From: Nakazawaea peltata
Taxonomy: Eukaryota > Ascomycota > Pichiomycetes > Alaninales > Pachysolenaceae
DNA length: 64,000 bases
Reading direction: 5' to 3'
NCBI GenBank assembly: GCA_001599355.1
Contig: BCGQ01000006.1
Location: 744,001-808,000 of the forward strand
Shown here: piece by piece, positions 1 to 10,078 of the stretch
Position numbering within the stretch: position 1 is the first letter of the stretch
Layout of the letters: every line of letters starts with the position of its first letter
Position numbers and translations under genes: made by a program
The notes under the pieces: generated by a model
The model's database searches: none
What the model was told of the DNA's origin: nothing
Seen by the model: the letters and a program-made list of their open reading frames with translations, nothing else

Positions 1-1
1 A

Positions 2-1234
2 GTGGTGCAGAGTCAGAAGGATGATATGGTATTGTTAATGCTGTGGACAAGGGGATTGAGATTGAGTAAGGATGATATGGAGTATATAAGGAGAGAATAT
101 GGGGTGCATGAAGATGAAGTTGGAGATGAGGGAGAAGAGAAGATGATGGAGGAGGTAGGGGAGGGAGTAGAGGTAGGAGCAGAGGTAATGAGAGGTGAGG
201 AATTGGATGAGGATAAAGATTTAGAAAGAGATATGGACATTGGAAGAGAATTTGAGCTGAAGGAGGAAGAAAGGGTAGTATCAGATCTGTCAGAGAGTCA
301 AGATCTGGTTGTGAATACTGGGCTTGGTCTTATGGGATATAGTTCTAGTGAGGAAGAGGAAGAGGAAGAGGAAGAGGAAGAACAAGGGGAAGAAGATAAT
401 GAGGAACAAGAAGAACAAGAAAACAGTACATATACACATCTGATACCTGAAAGTGAAGGCGAAGTAGATGACCTTCCCACTGAAACAAATACTCATCAAT
501 CCCCAAACATCTCTCTCACAGAATCTGATCAAGACCTCGGAGGGGCCAGTTCCGATTCAGATTCAGAATCTGTAGGTTCAGGAGGTGTAGATTTTGATTT
601 AAGTGATTTAGACGACGACGATAATGAACAAGATACGTCCCAATTCAAGCTGCTTTTGCATGATAAACTGCTGGTACTTGACCCAATGGGACTGTATAAT
701 TTACAAGTTGAAAAATTGGTGTCTGATCCTCGTTTCTATTCCATTGACGACTCAAACTTAAAAAACAGATTATTTGACGAGTGGTGTCTGGAGCAATTAG
801 CCCAAAGAGAATCCAAATCTAATGAAGATGATGAGTCCTCCGGTGCAGATGACTCAAACATCTTCGAGGAAGTTTATGATATGTATCCTGAGTTGAAAGT
901 AGTAGATTATTTAAATGAGAAATATCTGATAGATCTTAAGGAAAAGAAGATGTTCTTATTCGACTTCAAACGTCGCTTCAAAAACGAGTTGAAGTCTGTC
1001 TTATCTTCCGATGTCAACTTCGATAAACTATATAAAGAGTATGTACTCTATCATTTTGATCCGAAAGACACGACCTCCACCAGATGGGCGATGAGTTTCG
1101 ATGGGGAGGAGTCTCCAGAAGGAGGTGAATACCAGGAGAAGCTTAAATCATATTATTCAAAGCTCAAATCTACTGGTGAATTAGATGATGAGAAATTGAT
1201 GAGTGATCTCAAAATGCATAGCAAGAAGTTGTAA
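2..1234 (+). CDS. URN1: Urn1-like pre-mRNA splicing factor, C-terminal part (5' end outside window)
   Basis: The frame is open from the first bases of the window and has no ATG start, so the N-terminus (in Urn1 a WW domain) lies upstream. What remains is about 410 codons. It begins with a stretch resembling the conserved segment before the acidic region of Urn1. A GYSSSEEE-type acidic tract follows near residues 112-140, coded by a GAG-GAA microsatellite. An FF-domain-like segment lies near residues 215-265 (DPRFYSIDD, then RLFDEWC), and a second helical segment follows. Urn1 is a small spliceosome-associated protein of the Prp40/CA150 type. The assignment rests on the GYSSS-plus-acidic signature and the FF-like block, both recalled from the S. 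cerevisiae protein. A different FF-domain protein is possible but less likely. Confidence 0.7.
   Translation: MVQSQKDDMVLLMLWTRGLRLSKDDMEYIRREYGVHEDEVGDEGEEKMMEEVGEGVEVGAEVMRGEELDEDKDLERDMDIGREFELKEEERVVSDLSESQDLVVNTGLGLMGYSSSEEEEEEEEEEEQGEEDNEEQEEQENSTYTHLIPESEGEVDDLPTETNTHQSPNISLTESDQDLGGASSDSDSESVGSGGVDFDLSDLDDDDNEQDTSQFKLLLHDKLLVLDPMGLYNLQVEKLVSDPRFYSIDDSNLKNRLFDEWCLEQLAQRESKSNEDDESSGADDSNIFEEVYDMYPELKVVDYLNEKYLIDLKEKKMFLFDFKRRFKNELKSVLSSDVNFDKLYKEYVLYHFDPKDTTSTRWAMSFDGEESPEGGEYQEKLKSYYSKLKSTGELDDEKLMSDLKMHSKKL
350..380 (+). repeat. GAGGAA coding microsatellite
   Basis: About five copies of the hexamer GAGGAA sit in frame inside the URN1-like gene and code for an unbroken glutamate run. 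Length variation between strains would be expected. Confidence 0.85.
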
Positions 1235-2434
1235 ATAGACAACAGCTAAATGATAAATAATACAAATAGCATAAATAGTACAAAAATCGTAGATAGCTCT
1301 GGCAAGTCAGTAAAATATCAAAACAAACCTGAAACGGAGCTAAAGCCGCACCAGCGCACCGCTATAGTCGTGTACTATACAACAAATATCCCAACTTCAC
1401 TAATTTTGCTCGCGCAGCTCTTTCTTTAATCGTCCTTCTGTTTTTTATGTATGAAACACGAAACTAACAAGGCTTATGCAACGTGACGCAGATGCGAGGA
1501 GAGAAATTCCTAATTATAACAGCTTAGGGCGTTAGTGGCCTGGTGCTGCTCCGCCACGTCGTGGAAAGTATGTCGCGACTCAGTTATTTGATATAGAGCG
1601 GTTTGGATTTATCGACCACACAAACTTCAATAGCCATTGCTATCAGTTCTAACCCCCAATCCTCCTAAAAATAGTGTTGACAATTCATCTTCGATGCTTG
1701 AGTGCACAAAGAAAAAGCTTAAATTATCTATTGAGCCAGATCAAAGACTCTCTGAGCTAGAGTACAAACAAAGTTTGGAACAATAAAATTAAACTTCTAA
1801 CCTTACAGAAGAGCAGCATGGCTTTCAGATGTCACTCCATGAGGGCCCCCCCCCATGATGAATTTACATCTCCAATGCCCCTCTATACTTCCTCTTTACC
1901 ACCTCAACCACCCCCTTTCTCAACAATAGGCACTCTTTTCTTTTTCTTGTTTGCTCGAGAAAAAAATTTTCTTTTCTAGATTTTGATGTTTGTATGGAAA
2001 CTGGATCTATGATGTATTTATGGAAATAAAATTGTTTACCTAATTCTAAGTGATTGAGTATCCAAGTAAAGACCGTTCGTTTCCCCGTTCCTACGAATAA
2101 TTCAAACGTATCACATACTTGATCTCATCGTGGATTATCACCGCTTCGATCCCATAAAACACGCTGACACGGAAAAACAAGTCGGATCAATTTCAGATCG
2201 CTCGCTTAAATAGAGTTTGAATTTCAAACTTGGCAAGACGGTTTTTTACACAAACACAAAAAATATAATATTGAAAACACAAGAGTTGACCAGGGTTCAG
2301 TAACGGAAAACAGACTGTCTCACCAATATCATCGCCATCAACTTACCTCACTGCAAATCAAGCACATATAAACATAATAGAAGGTGTTGTAAGTTGGCGT
2401 ACATTAGGCATTTAAATTCATATTTCAAACAGTC
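1235..2434. other. Intergenic, 1.2 kb, URN1 3' side and KRE6 promoter
   Basis: No open frame or RNA gene is supported here. The stretch holds a C run near 1847-1855, T- and A-rich tracts, and one copy of the recurring element AACCCCCAAT at 1651-1660. The long upstream region would fit a regulated KRE6 promoter, but I see no named factor site I would defend. Confidence 0.6.
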
Positions 2435-4390
2435 ATGAGTACCAGAAATTTAACACATAACGAGGGTATTCCTTCTGATGGGATCACATCATCAGAAGAT
2501 ATTTCTTCACAATCTTCAGATTCATACGTTAACCCATTTGCAAATAACACAGAAGATGCAGAAGAGAAGCTGGACTACTCTGAATCTAGCAACAATGGAG
2601 ACATTCAAATGACAAGCTTTGGAGTCACCCAACATTCATTACTGGTTCCTTCAGAATATGATAGATACCCAAGATCATCGGTAGCCAACTCTCGTATTCT
2701 GTCAATGAGCTCTTCCCTTGCCGGTTCAAGATCCTCTTTGTTGCATCAAAATCAGATATTACATAACCAGACCGATACATCTTCTCGTCTAAGTGCTACC
2801 TCATCGCAACTGACAAGTGGGAACAACCCATTTTTAGTTGATCTGGATTTCTCTCCGTTTGGAGGTTACCCACTGTCCAGCTTCCCTCTCCATATCGACG
2901 AAGAAGAACTGGACGATTATTTGCACAACCCAGATCCGATTCTGGACCTGGAATATGAAAAGAACCGTTTCCTCAGCGATTTGAAAAATATGGACAAGAG
3001 AACAGCTGGTGGTCTTTGCGGTTTAATATGTATGCTTGTTGGTTCCATTCTGGTTTTCATTATCTTACCGGTATTGACATACACTGGTGTCACCGACAAA
3101 GGATCGCCTGAAACATACGAGATTTTAACCGATTATGAATATCCAAAGTTGAGTGCTATTAGAACTAACTTGGTAGATGATGACACTCCAGATAGTGCAT
3201 ACACCAGAGAGGCTAAAGATGGATCGAAATGGTCTTTGGTTTTCAGTGATGAGTTTAATGCAGAGGGGCGTACATTTTATGAAGGGGATGAACAATTCTG
3301 GTACCTGCCAGATTACAACTATCTGTCCACAAAGGATTTGGAATGGTATGATCCAGATCTGGTTACCACACTGAACGGTACCTTGCAATTGAGAATGGAC
3401 CTGATAAAGCAGCATGATTTGTACTATAGATCAGGAATGGTTCACTCTTGGAACCAAATGTGCTTCACACAAGGTATTATGGAGGTGAGCGTCAAATTGC
3501 CTAATTATGGTAATGTCTCCGGTTTATGGCCTGGTATGTGGTCTATGGGAAATTTAGGTAGACCAGGTTACATGGCCACCACTCAAGGTGTTTGGCCATA
3601 TTCTTATGAACTGTGTGATGCAGGTATTACTGCAAACCAGTCTTCTCCAGATGGAATTTCTTATTTACCAGGACAGAAGTTGAACTCATGTACTTGTGAT
3701 GACGAAGACCACCCAAATAAGGGAACTGGTCGTGGTGCTCCAGAAATCGATATTTTTGAAGGAGAAGTAGATACCAACCTTGGACTTGGTGTTCTGTCTC
3801 AATCTTTACAAGTAGCTCCAATGGATATTTGGTACTATCCAGATATTAACTTCATTGAAATCTATAACGATTCAGTCACTACCATGAACACTTATACTGG
3901 TGGACCATTCCAACAAGCCGTTTCTCTGACCACCACACTTAACACTGACTGGTATGATTTGGGAGATTTTGAAAATGGATCTTTCCAAAAATACCTGTAT
4001 GAATATTTGAACGACAATGATGACGGATACATTAGATGGTTCGTCGGAGATAATCCAACCATGACCATGCATCTGTACCTGTTAGCTCCAAACGGTAACG
4101 TTGACTGGAGAAGAATATCTAAGGAACCAATGTCAATGATTTTGAACTTGGGTATTTCTAACAACTGGGCTTACATTGACTGGCCATCCATCAAATTCCC
4201 GCTGACCATGGAAATTGACTATGTTAGAATTTATCAACCAAATGACAGCATCCTGCTTACTTGTGACCCAGATGACTACCCTACCTATAACTATATTGAG
4301 GACCATCTTGATCTGTACGATAACTACAATGCGACTACATGGGAAGAAGCCGGCTACTCATTCCCTAAGAATAAGTTAACCGGATGTTAG
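2435..4390 (+). CDS. KRE6: Kre6/Skn1-family beta-1,6-glucan synthesis protein
   Basis: This type II membrane glycoprotein of the secretory pathway is needed for cell-wall beta-1,6-glucan. It has 651 codons, slightly shorter than S. cerevisiae Kre6 (720) or Skn1 (771). Residues 1-190 form a Ser/Asn-rich cytosolic tail. One hydrophobic helix spans about residues 192-217. The lumenal part is a GH16-like domain with the signature EIDIFE near residues 436-441. Blocks such as KDLEWY and GLWPGMW match the family. CTG codons fall where Kre6 has Ala, as in FW-x-A-PD and RMDA. The ATG at 2435 is the first in frame. The gene is alone on its strand between URN1 and ILV2. I saw no second paralogue in the window, so it may serve for both KRE6 and SKN1. 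Confidence 0.92.
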   Translation: MSTRNLTHNEGIPSDGITSSEDISSQSSDSYVNPFANNTEDAEEKLDYSESSNNGDIQMTSFGVTQHSLLVPSEYDRYPRSSVANSRILSMSSSLAGSRSSLLHQNQILHNQTDTSSRLSATSSQLTSGNNPFLVDLDFSPFGGYPLSSFPLHIDEEELDDYLHNPDPILDLEYEKNRFLSDLKNMDKRTAGGLCGLICMLVGSILVFIILPVLTYTGVTDKGSPETYEILTDYEYPKLSAIRTNLVDDDTPDSAYTREAKDGSKWSLVFSDEFNAEGRTFYEGDEQFWYLPDYNYLSTKDLEWYDPDLVTTLNGTLQLRMDLIKQHDLYYRSGMVHSWNQMCFTQGIMEVSVKLPNYGNVSGLWPGMWSMGNLGRPGYMATTQGVWPYSYELCDAGITANQSSPDGISYLPGQKLNSCTCDDEDHPNKGTGRGAPEIDIFEGEVDTNLGLGVLSQSLQVAPMDIWYYPDINFIEIYNDSVTTMNTYTGGPFQQAVSLTTTLNTDWYDLGDFENGSFQKYLYEYLNDNDDGYIRWFVGDNPTMTMHLYLLAPNGNVDWRRISKEPMSMILNLGISNNWAYIDWPSIKFPLTMEIDYVRIYQPNDSILLTCDPDDYPTYNYIEDHLDLYDNYNATTWEEAGYSFPKNKLTGC

Positions 4391-4580
4391 ACATTTATAC
4401 ATTTATATAGAAAGTAATTCATTCAAGTCATTAAAGCGGTGTAGTGATGTTTATGGTAACCCCCAATTTAAAATTAAGCAAAATAAAAAAAATAAAAAAA
4501 AAACTAAATAGACACAGAATGTTTTCCCTTTTCTTCAGTTAGCTAAAAAAAAATTTTTTGTAAAGCTCAAATTGACAGAG

Positions 4581-4590
4581 CCGGTACCGG
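4581..4590 (+). promoter_or_regulatory. Leu3-type site CCGGTACCGG upstream of ILV2
   Basis: The perfect palindrome CCGGTACCGG is the best-known Leu3 binding sequence. It lies about 570 bp before the ILV2 start, in the only promoter it could serve here (KRE6 ends upstream). Leu3 responds to alpha-isopropylmalate and controls branched-chain amino-acid genes in S. cerevisiae, so feedback control of ILV2 is likely. Confidence 0.8.
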
Positions 4591-5081
4591 CAATAGCCGA
4601 GGGTTCACAATAGCGATAAAATAAATTGCTCTGGTTTACCCCACTTGTTGTAAAAAATACCGATGAACTAAGACTCGGTGATGATATTTAAACTCTCTTG
4701 CCCCTGAATTCAATCTTACCACCCTCATCAGAGTCCTTATATTCATCTTCACCCATCTCTCTAAACTACCCCACTACTTATTTTATCATCCTCGATCGGA
4801 TGCCCCTTGTCCTTACCCGATACCGCTCAACTTTCCCTCTTCCCACGCACACTTAACATCGCAAATTTATTTTCTCCTCTTCCGTTGCGGAGCTCTCCTA
4901 AGTAAATTCTCCTAAGTAGTAGGCTTTAGCCTTGGCTCACACACAAAAAAAAAGAAAAAAATGCGAAAAATTTTTCAAACAAACAATCCATCGCTTGGTC
5001 ATCCATCAAAATTAGGCAAAAAGTGAAAAACGAGGAAAAAAAGATTACTCATACCGATTTGAATAAATTTTCAACCAGATT

Positions 5082-5088
5082 TATATAA
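5082..5088 (+). promoter_or_regulatory. TATA element of ILV2
   Basis: TATATAA sits 68 bp before the ILV2 ATG, a usual yeast distance when the 5' leader is short. Confidence 0.55.
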
Positions 5089-5155
5089 GTTGGAAGGATA
5101 GCCTACGAGAAAAGCTAGATAGATCTAGAATTTGGACTCAAATTAAAAAAGAGAT

Positions 5156-7231
5156 ATGTTATCCAGAACAAATATGTGGCTGAGCAGGGCGCTGACCCTG
5201 ACTCTGGCCCTGAAAAGAAGTCTTAATAGTAGAAAGACCCTCATCACTAAGAGTAATATTAGATCATTACACAACTCGAGTAATAAAAGCTCGTCTGCCG
5301 CCGCCGCCGCTGCTACTTCAGGTGTCAGAAGACCTAGACCAGCCCCAGCTTTCAACCAATCTACCGAACTGGAGAAGTTGTCAAATACTTCCGCCGGTAC
5401 CGCTTCGAAGCAAAAAATGGATGATTCTTTCATTGGTTTAACCGGAGGTCAAATTTTCCATGAGATGATGCTTAGACACAACGTTGACACCGTGTTTGGT
5501 TACCCAGGTGGTGCCATCTTACCAGTATACGATGCCATCTACCAAAGTCCGCACTTCAAGTTCGTCTTGCCTCGTCATGAACAAGGTGCTGGACATATGG
5601 CTGAGGGATATCTGAGAGCCAGTGGAAAGCCAGGTGTCGTTTTGGTCACTTCTGGTCCAGGTGCTACTAACGTTGTTACCCCTATGGCTGACCTGTTAGC
5701 CGATGGTATTCCATTGGTTGTTTTCACTGGTCAAGTTGCCACATCTGTCATCGGTACCGATCTGTTCCAAGAAGCCGATGTCGTTGGTATTTCTAGATCT
5801 TGTACCAAGTGGAACGTTATGGTTAAGAATGTGGCTGAATTGCCAAGACGTATTAACGAGCTGTTCGAGATTGCCACCAGTGGAAGACCAGGTCCAGTCT
5901 TAGTTGACTTGCCAAAGGATGTGACCCTGCTGATCTTGAGAGAACTGATCCCAATCAACTCCACTTTGCCTTCTCAAACTTTGAAGAGCATCACCAGTTC
6001 TCTGATCAACGAATTCACCACCGAGCTGATGGAAAGAGCTCTGAAATTGTTGAACATTGCCAAGAAGCCAATCTTATACGTTGGTAACGGTCTTCTGACC
6101 TCCCCAGAGGGTCCAGCTCTCCTCAAGGAATTGTCCGAGAAGCTGAAGATCCCAGTAACAACTACTATTCAACTGTTAGGTCTGTACGACCAAAGAGATC
6201 CAAAGTCCTTGGACATGTTGGGTATGCACGGAAGTGGATTTGCCAACTTGCTGATGCAACATCTGGACTGTATTGTAGCGTTGGGTGCCAGATTCGATGA
6301 CCGTGTCACCTTGAACGTCTCCAAGTTTGCTCCACTGCTGAGATTACTGGCTCTTGAAGGTAGAGGTGGTATCTTGCACTTTGAGATCAGTCCTAAGAAC
6401 ATCAACAAGGTCGTTGAGCTGACCGAACTGATTGAAGGTGACGTCACCACTAACTTGAAGCAATTTATTCCAATGGTTGACTCTGTTCCAGAGAGACCAG
6501 AATGGCTTAATCAAGTTGCTGAATGGAAACTGAAATATCCATACGACTACCAAAAGGAAACTCCAGGATCTAAGATCAAACCACAAACCTTGATTACAGA
6601 AGTGTCTGAGCAATCTTCCAAGTTAGGTAAGGAAGTCATCGTCACCACCGGTGTCGGACAACATCAAATGTGGGCCCTGCAACACTTCACATGGACCAAA
6701 CCAAGATCTTTCATCACTTCTGGTGGTTTGGGTACCATGGGTTACGGTTTGCCGCTGCTGATTGGTGCCCAAGTCCTGAAGCCTGACGCCTGTGTTATCG
6801 ACATCGATGGTGATGCTTCTTTCAACATGACCTTGATGGAAATGTCCAGTGCTGTGCAACTGAACCTGCCTGTTAAGATCATCGTCCTTAACAACGAGGA
6901 ACAAGGTATGGTTACTCAATGGCAATCTTTGTTCTACGAGCACCGTTACTCCCATACTCATCAATTCAACCCAGACTTCATCAAGTTACTGGAGCTGATG
7001 GGAATGAAAGGTATCAAGTTGGTAAAACAAGAAGAAATGAAGGACAAGGTTGCTGAGTTCTTGGCCTACTCTGAAGGTCCAGTCTTAATGGAAGTTGTCA
7101 TTGAAAAGAAGGTTCCAGTCTTACCAATGGTCCCAGCTGGTAAGCTGTTGGACGAGTTCATCTCTTTCGACCCTGAAGTTGAGCAACAACAAAATGAGTT
7201 GAGAAAGCAGAGAACAAACGGTGAGTACTAA
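5156..7231 (+). CDS. ILV2: Acetolactate synthase catalytic subunit, mitochondrial
   Basis: This ThDP enzyme catalyses the first common step of valine, leucine and isoleucine synthesis in mitochondria. It has 691 codons against 687 in S. cerevisiae. Residues 1-85 form a basic, Ser/Ala-rich presequence that becomes strongly Ala-rich once CTG is read as Ala. The catalytic Glu is E142 in HEQGAGHMAEGY. The ThDP-binding block GDASFN...NNEEQG lies near residues 550-582. Alignment from memory with yeast Ilv2 puts roughly 19 of about 37 CTG codons on Ala positions, including both Ala of YGLPAAIGAQVA (CTG at 6755, 6758 and 6776) and the Ala pair before ILR. Invariant Leu residues use TTG, TTA, CTT or CTC. 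The regulatory subunit ILV6 is not in the window. Leu3 and TATA sites lie upstream. Confidence 0.98.
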   Translation: MLSRTNMWLSRALTLTLALKRSLNSRKTLITKSNIRSLHNSSNKSSSAAAAAATSGVRRPRPAPAFNQSTELEKLSNTSAGTASKQKMDDSFIGLTGGQIFHEMMLRHNVDTVFGYPGGAILPVYDAIYQSPHFKFVLPRHEQGAGHMAEGYLRASGKPGVVLVTSGPGATNVVTPMADLLADGIPLVVFTGQVATSVIGTDLFQEADVVGISRSCTKWNVMVKNVAELPRRINELFEIATSGRPGPVLVDLPKDVTLLILRELIPINSTLPSQTLKSITSSLINEFTTELMERALKLLNIAKKPILYVGNGLLTSPEGPALLKELSEKLKIPVTTTIQLLGLYDQRDPKSLDMLGMHGSGFANLLMQHLDCIVALGARFDDRVTLNVSKFAPLLRLLALEGRGGILHFEISPKNINKVVELTELIEGDVTTNLKQFIPMVDSVPERPEWLNQVAEWKLKYPYDYQKETPGSKIKPQTLITEVSEQSSKLGKEVIVTTGVGQHQMWALQHFTWTKPRSFITSGGLGTMGYGLPLLIGAQVLKPDACVIDIDGDASFNMTLMEMSSAVQLNLPVKIIVLNNEEQGMVTQWQSLFYEHRYSHTHQFNPDFIKLLELMGMKGIKLVKQEEMKDKVAEFLAYSEGPVLMEVVIEKKVPVLPMVPAGKLLDEFISFDPEVEQQQNELRKQRTNGEY

Positions 7232-7792
7232 GCTACTTGATCCATAAAACGTATCCGGCATATAGTTGAACAAAAGTCTTTTTTTTTATTTATATTACAC
7301 AGTATTGTAGTTGGGGTTACCTGATTGGGGGTTGCGCATATAATCTAAATGAGATCTAAATGAGCCTTGTAAAGGGGGGAAGCGTATAGTGTCGGGGGTG
7401 CGCGAATTGAGGTGAGCGAATTGATTCTAATTGATCTTAATAAGGGGGTAACCTTATAGGGATAAATAGATAGGGTAAATGTAGGGGCAACTGTATAGAC
7501 TCGTTTATCAAAGAAACAGAAGGATCTGGTGATTCTTTTGGTCAAGCCTGCCATCGATCGGTCTCAGACGATCACAATCACATTGACAATCTTCATATCC
7601 CACCTCTTACTCCCATCGCTTAAATAACCCCTCCTTTGTATATCCCATTTTAATCCTACACGTATTTTAAACCTATTCATTTAGTTCAATTAAAAAAAAA
7701 TCAACATCAAAAGGGGCAGTTATCAGCACCCCTATTAGCTCGTTTTATTTAATTTTTTGTGTTATTCTCATCTTTATCGTAGAGCCCCTAAC
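7232..7792. other. Convergent intergenic region, ILV2 and PGM 3' ends
   Basis: No gene is visible in this 561-bp stretch. It carries the recurring element ATTGGGGGTT (7324-7333, reverse of AACCCCCAAT) and GGGGTAA (7445-7451, reverse of TTACCCC). Both genes end here, so these copies are not obviously promoter elements. Confidence 0.6.
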
Positions 7793-9463
7793 TTAGGTGC
7801 GCACATCTGGTTCTTCTTTGCCCAAGAACTCCTTGAACTTCAACAGATCCAAGACGATCAGGATGTCATCTGCCAAGAACTCAGACAGAGATAACGAGTA
7901 CTTGCTCAGGTCATTACAATGCTTCTCTAAGTACAATCTGACAGTAGCACCTGAAGACCCAGTACCCGATAATCTGACAATGAAACGTAAGCCATTCACC
8001 AACTTGATATATAAACCTTGCTTGGAAGAGACAGAGCCATCCAAATCGGTGTAACTGAAGTTTCCGGCATCAGCAACCTTGATTCCACCAACAGATTCGA
8101 TCTTTTCATCAATCATCTTTTCCAAGTTGTCTACCAATTTGGCAGCACCTTCTGAACTAACACCCTCGTAGTCATAACGGGTGAAGAAAGTACGTCCATA
8201 AGTGTGCCAGAAGTCACTTTGTACCATCTCGATGGTAGCACCACCCTTGATATTATGCTTGGAATCGTAGTACAGTAAGACGTTCAACCACAGAATGATC
8301 AGCCATAAACCGTCCTTTTCTCTAATATGATCACTACCAGTACCAAAACTCTCTTCACCACAGATACTCAATTTTTTCAGGTCGAACAAAGCACAGAAGA
8401 ACTTCCAACCGGTTGGTACCTCGTAACAGTTGAGCCCCTTCAGCTTCAGAACCAAGTCAATGGCACCACTAGTAGGCATAGATCTCAGAAGTCCGTAAAC
8501 GTTTTGCTTGAAGTAAGGAATCAGATCCTTCAGATAATGCAGAATGATCAGAACAGAGTCACCTGGAGACACAAAAGTGTTTGCACCGTAGATCATGTTT
8601 CTGTCTCCATCACCATCGGACAGAGCACCAAACAGGATTCCATCCAGATCAACCTTGTTGACCAAGTGGCTCAGGTAAGTCAAGTTTGGATCTGGGTGCA
8701 ATCCACCGAAGTCTGGCAAAGGAGTACAGTTTTGAATGCTGGACTCAGGCAATCCCAATTCCTCACAGAAAAACAGTTTACCGTAAGGACCGGTGACACC
8801 ATGCATGGCATCGAACAACACCTTGAAGCCTTCTGGACTACGCTTGGCCAAGAATTGCTTGATCAAGTCCAAATCGAAGATTGACTTAACCATAGCGATA
8901 TAATCGGCAGTACTGTCGATGATCTCCACCTCAATTGGTCCGATGGTGTGAGATCCCAACTTTGAGAGATCAACTTGAGCACCCAAGCCCTTGATCTGTT
9001 TATAGTGAGTTAACTGCTTAGATACCTCATAGATTTTATTGGTGACCGATTCAGGCAGTGGACCACCATTGCTCAAGTTGTATTTGATACCGAAATCATT
9101 CTCTGGTCCACCTGGGTTGTGCGACAGGGTAAGAATGATACCTCCAGTAAGCTTCTTAGTACGGATCACATTAGACAGCAGCGGGGTAGATAAGATACCA
9201 TTCTGACCCACGACCAACTTGCTGACACCATTGGCGGCACCGATCTCAACAATTAACTTGATGACTTCATCATTGTAGAAACGACCATCACCTCCAATAC
9301 ATAATTGCAGATCCTTGGCCCCCTCAGGGATCGAGTCCATAATCAGCTGGACGAAATTTTCAGTATAATGAGGAGATTGGAATACCTTCACCTTCTTTCT
9401 CAAACCAGAAGTACCTGGCTTCTGATCAGTGAAGGGAGTAGTAGCTATCGTCTGGATATCCAT
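7793..9463 (-). CDS. PGM2: Phosphoglucomutase
   Basis: This cytosolic enzyme interconverts glucose-1-phosphate and glucose-6-phosphate, linking glycolysis to glycogen, trehalose, galactose and cell-wall precursors. Its 556 codons are near the family length (569 in S. cerevisiae). The phosphoserine loop T-A-S-H-N-P-G-G has Ser114; the Ala before it is coded by CTG (9125-9127), one of the clearest proofs of the altered code. The metal loop DGDGDR is near residue 281 and the sugar-binding GEESFG near 369. Further CTG = Ala positions are the two Ala after LSTP, NGGPAPES, FGAASDGDGD and FDAKKLS. I cannot tell PGM1 from PGM2 orthology. A TATATATATA run lies about 70 bp upstream of the ATG. Confidence 0.97.
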   Translation of the reverse strand: MDIQTIATTPFTDQKPGTSGLRKKVKVFQSPHYTENFVQLIMDSIPEGAKDLQLCIGGDGRFYNDEVIKLIVEIGAANGVSKLVVGQNGILSTPLLSNVIRTKKLTGGIILTLSHNPGGPENDFGIKYNLSNGGPLPESVTNKIYEVSKQLTHYKQIKGLGAQVDLSKLGSHTIGPIEVEIIDSTADYIAMVKSIFDLDLIKQFLAKRSPEGFKVLFDAMHGVTGPYGKLFFCEELGLPESSIQNCTPLPDFGGLHPDPNLTYLSHLVNKVDLDGILFGALSDGDGDRNMIYGANTFVSPGDSVLIILHYLKDLIPYFKQNVYGLLRSMPTSGAIDLVLKLKGLNCYEVPTGWKFFCALFDLKKLSICGEESFGTGSDHIREKDGLWLIILWLNVLLYYDSKHNIKGGATIEMVQSDFWHTYGRTFFTRYDYEGVSSEGAAKLVDNLEKMIDEKIESVGGIKVADAGNFSYTDLDGSVSSKQGLYIKLVNGLRFIVRLSGTGSSGATVRLYLEKHCNDLSKYSLSLSEFLADDILIVLDLLKFKEFLGKEEPDVRT

Positions 9464-10078
9464 GATTTCTGAGTCTTTGATTTAATTGGGGTATTATTAA
9501 AAGATATGCCTCTAAGCCAAATACACTCTATATATATAGCCTATATGCCGAAGTATGGGGTGATCGACGATTGCGCTTCCATACAAAATTTTTTCCACTG
9601 TTTGTTTGTTTGTTTGTTTGTGTAAGGATGAATCAAAACAAGAAAATTCCATGTCTCGGTGCAGCGAAGATGCAGGAGCGGATTGCAGGTGAAGGTGCAG
9701 AGGGGTAGGAGACTGTGAGAGTAGCACAGAGAGCGGTGATAAGATGACTTCCGGAGCTCAGTGGAAACAGTCACCCCCACGCTCCCTTCCCCTCTATTGA
9801 GGGGTCCCGCGCTGATCATTTATTACATCTGTGCACGGTGCTCAGCAGCTTTTCTTTGTCGCTCTCCGCGTAGCTCCCGCGTAAACTGCAAAAATTCTAT
9901 GCAGTTCTCTCTGCGTTACTTTTTTCCGTTCTAGACACAGTGGGGCAGCCCGGGCCGGGAGTCTTAGAAAGGGAAGAACCGCAGCCATCACAAAGGCTGC
10001 CCTGCCTTTCAGACCAACCTACAGACTCTACAGGCTACCGTTGAAGTTTTTTTTTAGCCATGCGGCAAAAAAGAGAAG
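9464..10078. other. Intergenic, PGM promoter and AAT 3' side
   Basis: This 615-bp stretch holds the PGM promoter. Apart from the TATA run I see only low-complexity tracts, for example TTTG repeats near 9600-9620. No gene or RNA is visible. Confidence 0.6.
9529..9538 (-). promoter_or_regulatory. TATA run upstream of phosphoglucomutase
   Basis: TATATATATA lies 66-75 bp upstream of the PGM ATG on its coding strand, a typical place for a yeast TATA box. Confidence 0.5.

Larger units (their letters stand above)
4391..5155. other. Intergenic, KRE6 3' side and ILV2 promoter
   Basis: This 765-bp stretch carries the Leu3 site (4581-4590), the ILV2 TATA element (5082-5088), one AACCCCCAAT element (4458-4467) and one TTACCCC element (4636-4642), plus poly-A/T tracts. 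No gene is visible. Confidence 0.7.
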
